Below, piece by piece: positions 33,858-42,400 of a stretch of DNA of 43,215 bases. The notes below the pieces were generated by a model. The model ran no database searches and was not told the DNA's origin. It was given only the letters and a program-made list of their open reading frames with translations. The stretch comes from Saccharofermentans sp. (GTDB lineage: Bacteria; Bacillota; Clostridia; Saccharofermentanales; Saccharofermentanaceae), in contig JAEFBB010000019.1 in NCBI GenBank assembly GCA_016292215.1, forward strand, positions 1 through 43,215. The letters run 5' to 3'. Made by a program: the position numbers and the translations under genes. The stretch's first letter is position 1. The number at the start of each line of letters is the position of its first letter.

Positions 33858-35633
33858 ATGACAGCGAAAAAGATCCTGGCACTGGCTATCAGCCTTTCAA
33901 TGCTGCTCGGACTGGCAGCCTGCAACTTTAAAAAGATCGAAGTACCGTCTGACAAGGAAGTTAAGAAGGAAGTGGAAGACGAGTACGACAAGAAGTTCAA
34001 GCTCGATTCTTCTGATGTCTCCAAGGACGGATCTGAAGCCGAGTGGGTATTCATCGCCAAGGACGGCACTGTAGAAGTAACGGTTACCTGGAGTTCGAAA
34101 AAGCCTAACAAGTTCGATATGGAAGAAGAATGGCTCATTGTATTGCCGTCACAATCTGATGCCGAGAGATTTGTTGAGGAAACCTACGGAAAGCCGTTTG
34201 ACATGATATATGAGGATATTTCCGACGATGAGAGTGAAGCCGAATGGGTATTTATTGACGAGGACGAGACTTTTGAAGTAACTGTTTACTGGAGTTCCAG
34301 TAATCCGGAATTTCATTTCTACGAAGAGGCTTATACCGGACATACTGATGATCCGGGCAATAATTCCAACGTCCCCGGTTATGGCCATGGAGATGAGGTC
34401 ATCCACCTCTGGGGTTACTCTTCAGATGCAGCCGCTATAGTCGAAAAGTTTGTTGAGCTCCATCCGGATTTTGCTGATAAATACACAGTAGCCGTTACCA
34501 TTGTTCCGACTGACGGCGGCGGTTACCAGGAGGCTCTTGATAAGGCTCTCGCGGCAGGAGAGGACAAAGCTCCTGATATCTATATGGTAGAATCGAACTT
34601 CGCTGTCAAGTATACGCAGGGCGATATGTCCAAATTCGCAGCTACTTTCAAGGAACTGGGAATTGATGCCGACAATAAGATCAAGGCGGCCGAGATAGCT
34701 CAGTATTCGGTGGATATCGGTACACGTGACGGTGAAGTCGTAGCTCTCAGCTATCAGTCAACAAGCGGCGCCATGATCTACAGGGCATCCATTGCCAAGC
34801 AGGTATTCGGCACGGATGATCCCGCTGAGATCGAGAAGATATTCGGAGCAGGCACAGGCAGCTGGGATAAGTTCTGGGATGCTGCAAATACTCTTAAATC
34901 CAGCGGTTACAAGGTCGTTTCCGGAGAAAACGATGTGTGGCAGGCATGTTCTACGAACACTTCGCAGCCCTGGGTAGATTCAGACCACAATCTGGTTATC
35001 TCTCCTGAGAGAGAAGAATATTTTGATTTCGCTAAGAAGCTGATCGATGAGGGATTTGCCAACGGCAACAACTCCTGGTCAGAAGGCTGGTATAAAGATA
35101 TGCAGAATTCCGATGTATTCTGCTACTTCGGACCTGACTGGATGATCAATTATGTTATGATGGGCAACAGCGGCGGCTACAGTGTAGGCGAAGGCTCATA
35201 CGGTGACTGGAGAGTCTGTCTTCCTCCTGTCGGTTTCTACTGGGGCGGCACATGGGTCCTCGGCAACAGGAATACTGACCAGAAAGAGGGTGTAGCTGAA
35301 CTCATCGAGTGGATCACGCTCGACACTTCCGATACGGGACTTCAGTATCTCTGGGCTACCGACATGATGAATAACTACACTCAGGATACGGTTACATCCA
35401 ATGTAGTTATGGCAAAGGTACACTTCGATTGTGATTTCTGCGGCGGCCAGAATATTTTCGAAACATATATGAAATGCAATGTTCTCGCCTCCGGTAAAAA
35501 CGCGACCCAGTACGATGAGACGATCAACTTATACTTTTTGGATTATGCACAACAGTATGCTTACGGTTATTTCACCAGAGATGACGCTATTTTCCTGTTC
35601 ACGGACATGGTCAATGACGGATATATCGATTAA
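33858..35633 (+). CDS. Extracellular solute-binding lipoprotein with doubled N-terminal module (2)
   Basis: The 591-residue lipoprotein is a close paralogue of the preceding one along its whole length. The lipobox is LAAC (C22). The N-terminal module occurs twice, at about 30-89 and 97-155; the second copy is more acidic and diverged. The solute-binding domain shares GTDDPAEIEKIFGAG and FWDAA with paralogue 1. I chose ATG at 33858, which has AGGAGGAT directly upstream, over the TTG at 33831 that lies inside the terminator hairpin. Ligand specificity probably differs, judging by the changed aromatic residues in the binding-domain half (inference). No ABC transporter partner is adjacent. Confidence 0.88.
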   Translation: MTAKKILALAISLSMLLGLAACNFKKIEVPSDKEVKKEVEDEYDKKFKLDSSDVSKDGSEAEWVFIAKDGTVEVTVTWSSKKPNKFDMEEEWLIVLPSQSDAERFVEETYGKPFDMIYEDISDDESEAEWVFIDEDETFEVTVYWSSSNPEFHFYEEAYTGHTDDPGNNSNVPGYGHGDEVIHLWGYSSDAAAIVEKFVELHPDFADKYTVAVTIVPTDGGGYQEALDKALAAGEDKAPDIYMVESNFAVKYTQGDMSKFAATFKELGIDADNKIKAAEIAQYSVDIGTRDGEVVALSYQSTSGAMIYRASIAKQVFGTDDPAEIEKIFGAGTGSWDKFWDAANTLKSSGYKVVSGENDVWQACSTNTSQPWVDSDHNLVISPEREEYFDFAKKLIDEGFANGNNSWSEGWYKDMQNSDVFCYFGPDWMINYVMMGNSGGYSVGEGSYGDWRVCLPPVGFYWGGTWVLGNRNTDQKEGVAELIEWITLDTSDTGLQYLWATDMMNNYTQDTVTSNVVMAKVHFDCDFCGGQNIFETYMKCNVLASGKNATQYDETINLYFLDYAQQYAYGYFTRDDAIFLFTDMVNDGYID

Positions 35634-35720
35634 GAAATTTTCTGATTTTAGGTAATCTATTAGAAGAAAAATAATATAAGGGAAGTGCAAAACGCACTCC
35701 GAAGATCGTAAAGTTTATTC

Positions 35721-35750
35721 CGGCCGGCTGAAAATGCCGGCCGTTTAATT
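35721..35750 (+). terminator. Terminator after the solute-binding genes
   Basis: CGGCCGGC (35721-35728) and GCCGGCCG (35736-35743) form a perfect 8-bp stem around TGAAAAT, followed by TTTAATT. It is GC-rich and stable, but the U-run is short. A small AGTGC/GCACT hairpin lies just upstream at about 35685. Confidence 0.8.
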
Positions 35751-35777
35751 GACAACCCACCATTCATGTAGTATTTT
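35749..35777 (+). promoter_or_regulatory. Promoter of the trp leader
   Basis: A perfect -35 TTGACA (35749-35754) and a -10 TATTTT (35772-35777) are spaced by 17 nt. Transcription would start about 35784, just before the T-box leader. Confidence 0.72.
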
Positions 35778-35798
35778 TATGACAATTTAATCAAACCG

Positions 35799-36072
35799 TT
35801 GACGGAGAGTGAGTAACTTCAAGGAAACCGTTCAAAGAGAGCCCGGGGTGGTGAGATCCGGACAGCAAGGACCTTAAGTGAATGGACTCCTGAGGGCGCG
35901 AAGGAAAGGGTCTTCCCTAGTATGTTGCGACGTAAGGCATGCGTAAGTTGCCGGAGATATGTTGGTATCTTGCTAAAGCGCACGAGTCACATCGTGAATC
36001 AAGGTGGCACCGCGGATAAGTACTATTCGTCCTTGACTTAAGACTTAGAGGTCTTTTGTCGGGGGCTTTTTT
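35799..36072 (+). promoter_or_regulatory. T-box riboswitch, tryptophan-specific
   Basis: The leader contains the conserved T-box sequence AAGGTGGCACCGCG (36001-36014). A specifier codon TGG (35883-35885) sits in the usual AGTGAA-codon-A context, so it should sense uncharged tRNA-Trp. The 3' end forms a terminator: CCTTGACTTAAGAC (36031-36044) pairs with GTCTTTTGTCGGGG (36051-36064), followed by a C and six T residues to 36072. The AAGG of the T-box could pair with the same CCTT to make the antiterminator. Uncharged tRNA-Trp would therefore raise expression of trpE and trpG. The left boundary is approximate. Confidence 0.95.
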
Positions 36073-36108
36073 ATTGCCTCCGTCAGACAAGAAAACGGAG
36101 GTGAACTT

Positions 36109-37572
36109 ATGAAAGTAGTGCCGTCAATCGAAGAAGTCAGAGAGCTGGCTAGTACAGGCAAGTACGATGTCGTACCCGTAAGCTGTGAGATCTTATCTGA
36201 CTTTACGACACCCATCGAGACGATCCGCATCTTAAAGAATGCATCGACCCACGCCTATATGCTTGAGTCGGCCCAGTCTGATGAGAAGTGGGGAAGATAC
36301 ACTTTCTTAGGCTTTGACCCCAAGCTCGAGATCACATGCATCAACGGCGAGATCACTTACGGCAACAAGACCGAGAAGACTGACAACCCGTCGAAAATAA
36401 TAAGAGAGATATTATCCGGCTTTAAGAGCCCGAGGCTTCCTTACCTGCCGTCATTTACGGGCGGCCTTGTAGGCTATTTCTCATACGATTACCTGACATA
36501 TGTTGAGCCTACTGCCAAGTGCGACGTCATCGATACCGAGAATTTCAAGGACGTTGACCTCATGCTTTTCGACAAGGTCATCGCGTTTGACCACGTAAGG
36601 CAGAAGCTTATCCTCATCACCAATATGTCATTAGAAGACATCGATGCCGGCTACGCTGAAGCTGTCGAAGAGCTTAAGGATCTCATAGATCTTCTTAAGA
36701 ACGGCGCGAAAAGTGAAGAGCAGGAAGGCAGGCTCCTTGGTGAAGTCACTCCGCTGTTCTCCAAGGAAGAGTATTGCGCTATGGTCGAGAAGGCCAAGAA
36801 TTATATCCGCGAGGGCGATATCTTCCAGATCGTCCTGTCCAACAGACTCTCAGCACCTTTCGAAGGAAGCCTTCTTAACACATACAGGATCTTAAGAACA
36901 GTCAATCCTTCGCCTTATATGTTCTACTTTGCGGGCACAGACGTCGAAGTGGCGGGCGCTTCTCCCGAGACGCTTGTTAAGCTCGAAGACGGCATCCTTC
37001 ACACATTCCCTCTCGCCGGCACAAGGCCCAGAGGCAAGACCGAAGAAGAGGACCTCGCGCTCGAAGCAGAGCTTTTGGCTGACGAGAAAGAACTTGCAGA
37101 GCACAACATGCTCGTAGACTTAGGCCGTAACGACCTGGGCAAGATCTCAGAGTTCGGTACAGTCGAAGTAGAGAAATTAAGAAGCATCGAGCGCTATTCA
37201 CACGTCATGCACATAGGCTCTACCGTACGCGGCAAGATCGCAGAAGGATATGATGCACTTGATGCCATTGAAGCAGTGCTACCGGCAGGAACACTTTCGG
37301 GCGCTCCCAAGATCCGTGCATGCCAGCTTATTGGCGAACTCGAGAACAACAAGCGCGGCATCTATGGCGGAGCGATCGGCTATATCGATTTTACAGGCAA
37401 CATGGACACATGCATCGCCATCCGCATCGCATACAAGAAGAACGGCAAAGTCTTCGTCAGGAGCGGCGCCGGCCTTGTCGCAGATTCAGTACCCGAGAAG
37501 GAATTCGAAGAGTGCCTCAACAAAGCAAAGGCCGTAATATCTTCTCTTAATCTCGCACAGGAGGTGGAGTGA
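36109..37572 (+). CDS. trpE: Anthranilate synthase component I
   Basis: The 487-residue enzyme converts chorismate to anthranilate with ammonia from TrpG. The N-terminal LESAQSDEKWGRYTFLG is the tryptophan feedback-binding motif (LLES), here starting with MLES. The catalytic half has AGASPETLVK, FPLAGTRPRG, VDLGRNDLG and LPAGTLSGAPKIRAC, all as in active TrpE. Length is normal. AACGGAGG lies upstream. The stop overlaps the trpG start by one base. Expression is under the Trp T-box just upstream. Confidence 0.97.
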   Translation: MKVVPSIEEVRELASTGKYDVVPVSCEILSDFTTPIETIRILKNASTHAYMLESAQSDEKWGRYTFLGFDPKLEITCINGEITYGNKTEKTDNPSKIIREILSGFKSPRLPYLPSFTGGLVGYFSYDYLTYVEPTAKCDVIDTENFKDVDLMLFDKVIAFDHVRQKLILITNMSLEDIDAGYAEAVEELKDLIDLLKNGAKSEEQEGRLLGEVTPLFSKEEYCAMVEKAKNYIREGDIFQIVLSNRLSAPFEGSLLNTYRILRTVNPSPYMFYFAGTDVEVAGASPETLVKLEDGILHTFPLAGTRPRGKTEEEDLALEAELLADEKELAEHNMLVDLGRNDLGKISEFGTVEVEKLRSIERYSHVMHIGSTVRGKIAEGYDALDAIEAVLPAGTLSGAPKIRACQLIGELENNKRGIYGGAIGYIDFTGNMDTCIAIRIAYKKNGKVFVRSGAGLVADSVPEKEFEECLNKAKAVISSLNLAQEVE

Positions 37573-38138
37573 TGATACTTCTTATCGATAACTACGACAG
37601 CTTCTCATATAACCTTTATCAGCTGATAGGTGAGATCAACCCCGATATCAAAGTCATCAGAAATGACGAGATGACCGTTGATGAGATCCGCGCTCTCGCG
37701 CCTGACCGCATCATCTTATCGCCCGGCCCGGGCCGTCCGGAAGACGCAGGCATTATCTGCGAAGTCGCTGCTTCCATCCATGACATCCCGATGTTAGGCG
37801 TATGTTTGGGACACCAGGCAATCTGCAAAGCATACGGTGCCACCATCACTTACGCTGAGCACCTCATGCACGGAAAGCAGTCCGATGTGGGACTCTACGC
37901 ATACTGCCCGCTTTTCAGAGGAATCGGTGAGCACACCAAAGTCGCGCGCTATCACTCGCTTGCCGCTGACCGCGATACTATCCCCGAGTGCCTGCAGATC
38001 ACAGCTGTTGCAGACGACGGCGAAGTCATGGCAGTACAGCACCGCGACTATCCGATCTACGGCGTGCAGTTCCATCCCGAGTCGATCCTGACGCCCGAAG
38101 GCAAGAAGATGCTCGAGAACTTCCTTTCCAATTGTTGA
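37572..38138 (+). CDS. trpG: Anthranilate synthase component II (glutamine amidotransferase)
   Basis: The 188-residue class I glutamine amidotransferase supplies ammonia to TrpE. The triad is C78 in GVCLGHQ, H168 and E170 in FHPES. ILLIDNYDSFSYNL and SPGPGRPED are typical of TrpG/PabA. The ATG at 37572 overlaps the trpE stop; an AGGAGGTGG ribosome-binding site sits in the end of trpE. The GTG at 37569 would only add one residue. TrpG-type enzymes can also serve para-aminobenzoate synthesis, so a shared role is possible. No trpD, C, F, B or A follows. Confidence 0.97.
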   Translation: MILLIDNYDSFSYNLYQLIGEINPDIKVIRNDEMTVDEIRALAPDRIILSPGPGRPEDAGIICEVAASIHDIPMLGVCLGHQAICKAYGATITYAEHLMHGKQSDVGLYAYCPLFRGIGEHTKVARYHSLAADRDTIPECLQITAVADDGEVMAVQHRDYPIYGVQFHPESILTPEGKKMLENFLSNC

Positions 38139-38171
38139 TTAATCTGAGGTAATAACCTTTTCCCCTTAAGA

Positions 38172-38208
38172 AGCAAAACCCCGAAGCGATAAGGCTTTGG
38201 GGTTTGCT
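38172..38208. terminator. Hairpin after trpG
   Basis: AGCAAAACCCCGAAGC (38172-38187) pairs with GCTTTGGGGTTTGCT (38194-38208), with one bulged A and one G-U pair. There is no clear U-run on either side, so termination is uncertain. It lies between the convergent trpG and LysR genes. Confidence 0.55.
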
Positions 38209-38228
38209 TGTGAATAACCGGATTAAAA

Positions 38229-38340
38229 TGTACAAGCAAATGTACATACGCGCTGTTCATTTGTATGTACATTTGGTCCGAAAAAGCCGTTTTGTACAAG
38301 CAAATGTACATGCGTGCTGTTCATTTGTATGTACATTTGC
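38229..38340. repeat. Tandem hairpin pair E (64-nt period)
   Basis: Two direct copies begin at 38229 and 38293. In copy 1, CAAATGTACATA (38237-38248) pairs perfectly with TATGTACATTTG (38264-38275); copy 2 has the same arms with one base changed in the first arm and two base changes in the copy overall. The pair sits between the convergent trpG and LysR genes. It shares the direct-repeat architecture of pairs A to D but not their sequence. Confidence 0.85.
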
Positions 38341-38349
38341 ATTTCACTA

Positions 38350-39234
38350 TTACGAATAGAGATTCCTTACGTGCTCTATAAACTTCATCGCCAGCGCGCT
38401 CGGGATCTTCTCCTTATCCCAGGACAGGATGTAATCAACGCTTACGGCAGGGGTGATCGTTTTGACTACTACATTGGAGTCGGCGGAGATGTTTTTCGCG
38501 ACCGATGCGGGGAAGATGGCGATACCGATATTCTGGTCAACGAGCTTGGACGCGTTGGAAGAATGGGCGGTTTTAACGATAAAGTGAGGCTCCTTGCCCG
38601 TGGGCTCGAACCAGGACCTTATCTCTTCTTCTCTTGAGTGACGTGATGAGATGATGAGGTCAGTATCAACAATGTCGTTAAGCGATACGGTTTTCTTCTT
38701 GCTCTTGGCCAAAGGGTGCGAGCCCGGAATGATGGCTGCCCATGTGTCGCTGTATACGGTGATGCCGTCAAGCTGCTCGGTGTTAAGGGGAGTCATGGTG
38801 ATGGCGAGCTCCAAAAGGCCGGACTTCATTCTGTAGGTCAGGTCGTCCACGGTGCCGCACCAGAGATTATAGGTAACATTAGGATATTCCTTTTTAAAAG
38901 AAGAGATCCATTCGGCTGCGAGCGAAGGTCCGTTACTGTCAACGTGGCCTAAGTAAAGTGTGCCGCTTAAGCCCTTCTTAACATCGGAGATCTCGGTTTT
39001 CGCGATGTCGGCAAGAGCCAGGATCTGCTCACCGCGGCGCTTGAGGGCAAGACCTTCGGGTGTGAGAGTGACATGACGCTTGCCTCTGATTATGAGGGTG
39101 CATCCGAGCTCTTCCTCTAAGTCCATGAGAGCTCTCGAGAGCGGAGGCTGTGACAAGTGCAGACGCTCTGCAGCGCGGGTGATGTTACGTTCCTCTGCAA
39201 CCGTTAAGAAATAACGTATTTGACGTAGATCCAT
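38350..39234 (-). CDS. LysR-family transcriptional regulator (GltC-like by context)
   Basis: The 294-residue protein has a standard LysR layout. The N-terminal winged helix-turn-helix is MDLRQIRYFLTVAEE plus ITRAAERLHLSQPPLSR (residues about 17-37), and an effector-binding domain follows from about 90 to 290. GGAGGTT precedes the ATG. It is divergent from gltB with a 217-nt shared spacer holding two palindromes, which is the classical arrangement of a LysR activator and its target. In Bacillus, GltC controls gltAB in this way, so a GltC-like role is a reasonable inference, not shown by sequence identity. The stop converges on trpG across hairpin pair E. Confidence 0.9.
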   Translation of the reverse strand: MDLRQIRYFLTVAEERNITRAAERLHLSQPPLSRALMDLEEELGCTLIIRGKRHVTLTPEGLALKRRGEQILALADIAKTEISDVKKGLSGTLYLGHVDSNGPSLAAEWISSFKKEYPNVTYNLWCGTVDDLTYRMKSGLLELAITMTPLNTEQLDGITVYSDTWAAIIPGSHPLAKSKKKTVSLNDIVDTDLIISSRHSREEEIRSWFEPTGKEPHFIVKTAHSSNASKLVDQNIGIAIFPASVAKNISADSNVVVKTITPAVSVDYILSWDKEKIPSALAMKFIEHVRNLYS

Positions 39235-39259
39235 GTGGCAACCTCCGTTGATTTTCTAT

Positions 39260-39298
39260 CATACCTGTAGAGTATGGTAATACGAATACTATTTGTAT
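39260..39298. promoter_or_regulatory. LysR-type operator palindromes in the gltB/LysR spacer
   Basis: CATAC-N7-GTATG lies at 39260-39276. A second palindrome, ATACGAA facing TTTGTAT, lies at 39280-39298, with one mismatch. LysR proteins bind T-N11-A motifs, which fit within these. The distance of about 160 nt to gltB is long, while the LysR start is near, so autoregulation is also possible. Confidence 0.5.
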
Positions 39299-39451
39299 TT
39301 TATTTCTTTCGACCTTGGGGCTACAATTAGCCTTGAAATCGTACAACGATATTCTAAACGCATTGAAAATAAATATCAATACATTTTGAGTATGATTTCA
39401 AACTTCGGGCCGGTGGTGGATGAAATGGTCCGTAAGTTATGGGAGGAGAAT

Positions 39452-42400
39452 ATGAGACCTTACGAAGAGAAGTATGTCAGAGAATGCTACCAGGCAATGC
39501 AAGAAGAACACGATGCTTGCGGTATCGGCTTAGTAGTCAACATTGATGGTAAAAAAGAATACCGTACTCTTGATGACGCATTATCCATTGTCGAAAAGCT
39601 CGAGCACAGAGCAGGTAAGGACGCTACCGGTGAGGTAGGCGACGGCGTCGGTATTCTTGTCCAGATCTCACACAAGTTTTTTAAGAACGCTGCAAAAGAG
39701 GCAGGCATCGAAGTCAAGGACGAGGGCGATTACGGCGTCGGTATGTTCTTCTTCCCCCAGGATACAAAGAAGCGCACTCTTGCAATGCGCATGTTCAAGG
39801 TAATTACTGAGAAGAACGGCCTTAAGGTAATGGGCTGGAGAGAAGTCCCCACCAATCCTGACATCTTAGGCAAGGTAGCCAGAGATGCAATGCCGGTCAT
39901 CATGCAGTGCTTCATTGAGCGTCCCGCAAACTGCGAGAAGGGCCTGGCATTTGACCGCATGCTCTATGTCGCAAGAAGAGAATTCGAGCAGAGCACGGAT
40001 GAGACGTATATTACTTCTTTGTCTTCAAGAACTATCGTATATAAAGGAATGTTCCTGGTAGGCCAGCTCCGCAAGTTCTATAAGGACATGCAGAGCAAGG
40101 ATTATGAGACGGCCATCGCAATGGTCCACTCCAGATTCTCTACTAACACAACACCTTCATGGGAGAGAGCCCATCCTTACAGAATGATCGCTCACAACGG
40201 TGAGATCAATACGATCAGAGGTAACTTCGACAGAATGCTCGCCCGTGAGGAGACATTGTACAGCCCTTCCATTGAGAATGACGTCGACAAGATCTTCCCG
40301 ATCATCCATAAGACGGGTTCAGATTCCGCAATGCTCGACAACACGTTAGAGTTCTTCATGATGAACGGCATCCCGCTTCCTCTCGCAGTCATGATGATGA
40401 TCCCCGAGCCCTGGAAGAACGATCCGTACATGGAGCAGGAGAAGAAGGATTTCTATCATTACTACGCAACGATGATGGAGCCCTGGGACGGCCCTGCAGC
40501 CATCCTTTTCACGGACGGCGTTATCGCAGGTGCTACACTCGACCGTAACGGCTTGAGACCTTCCAGATATTACATCACAGACGATAACAGACTGATCCTC
40601 TCTTCAGAGGTAGGCGTTCTCGATATCGAGCCTGAGCACATCGTAAAGAAGTCCAGACTGCAGCCCGGCCGTATCCTCCTTATCGATACGGAGAAGGGCA
40701 AGCTCGTATCTGACGAAGAGTGCAAGACATACTATTCCGAGAAGCACCCTTACGGTGAGTGGCTCGCATTAAACCTCTTACACCTCTCCGAACTCAAGAT
40801 CCCCAACAAGAAGATCCCGGTTCATACACAGGAGATGCGTGACAAGCTCTACAAGGTTTTCGGCTACACATTCGAAGACGTTAAGAATGAGATCTTACCC
40901 ATGGCCATGAACAAAGTCGAAGCAACGGCTTCCATGGGTACGGATATCCCGCTCGCAGTTCTGTCCGAGAAGCACCAGCTTTTGTTCTCATTCTTCAAGC
41001 AGCTTTTCGCGCAGGTCACAAACCCGCCGATCGACTCCATCAGAGAAGAGATCGTTACGGATACGACTGTTTACATCGGATCTGACGGTAACCTCCTCGA
41101 AGAAAAGAGCGGCAACTGCAGAGTCCTCGAAGTAAATAACCCGATCCTCACAGGCGTTGACCTCGTAAAGATCAAGTCTTTGGACCAGCCCGGCTTCAAG
41201 GCAGCTACAGTATCTATTCTTTATTATAAAAATACTTCATTAGAGAAGGCATTAGACCAGCTCCTGATCACTGTCGACAGGACATGCAGCAAGGGTGCCA
41301 ACATCATCATCCTCTCAGACAGAGGCATCGATGAGAACCACGTCGCAATCCCTTCGCTGCTCGCAGTATCCGCAGTTGAGCAGCACCTGGTACAGACAAG
41401 GAAGAGAACGGCCGTATCTCTCATCATCGAGAGCGGCGAGCCCAGAGACGTCCATCAGATGGCTACTCTCTTAGGCTTCGGCGCACGTGCCATCAATCCT
41501 TACCTTGCTCACGAGTGCATCGCTGAGATGATCGACAAGGGAATCCTCGACAAGGATTACCACACGGCGATCGACGATTATAACTACGCTATCCTGCACG
41601 GTATCGTTAAGACCTCCGCGAAAATGGGTATCTCCACACTGCAGTCTTACCAGTCCGCGAAGATCTTCGAGGCTGTCGGTATCTGCAAGGAAGTTGTAGA
41701 TAAGTACTTCACGGGTATCGTAAGCCGCGTTGGAGGAATCGGCCTTGAAGAGATCTCTGAAGGCATCCTCTTCAGACACGACAAGGCATTCGATCCCATG
41801 GGATTAGAGAACGATGAGACTTTGGACAGCACCGGCTTCCATAACTTAAGAAGCGGTGACGACAAAGAGGATCACCTCTATAATCCGAAGACGATCGTTG
41901 CCCTCCAGAAGGCAGTACGTGAAGGCTCATATGAACTCTTCAAGGAATATACGGCAATCGTAGATAACGAGAAGCCCCACACATTAAGAGGCCTCCTCGC
42001 TTTCAAGAAGACAGGCAATTCTATCCCGCTCGAGGAAGTAGAACCTGCTTCCGAGATCGTTAAGAGATTTAAGACCGGCGCTATGAGTTACGGCTCAATC
42101 TCCAAGGAAGCTCACGAGTGCATGGCCATCGCAATGAACCGTCTGGGCGGCAAGTCCAATACAGGTGAGGGCGGTGAGTCTCCCGAGAGATTCGGCACGG
42201 AGAAGAACTCCAAGATCAAGCAGGTCGCATCCGGCAGATTCGGCGTTACGAGCGAATACTTAAACAGCGCTGAAGAGATCCAGATCAAGATGGCACAGGG
42301 TGCCAAGCCTGGTGAAGGCGGACACCTCCCGGGCAAGAAGGTATATCCCTGGATCGCTGAGAGAAGATACTCCACACCGGGTGTTGCTCTTATCTCACCT

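Noticed and set aside
227..38340. CRISPR array or type III toxin-antitoxin antitoxin repeats as explanation for the hairpin pairs
   Set aside because: There are only two units per locus and no unique spacers, so no CRISPR. No toxin gene of a type III system lies next to any pair.
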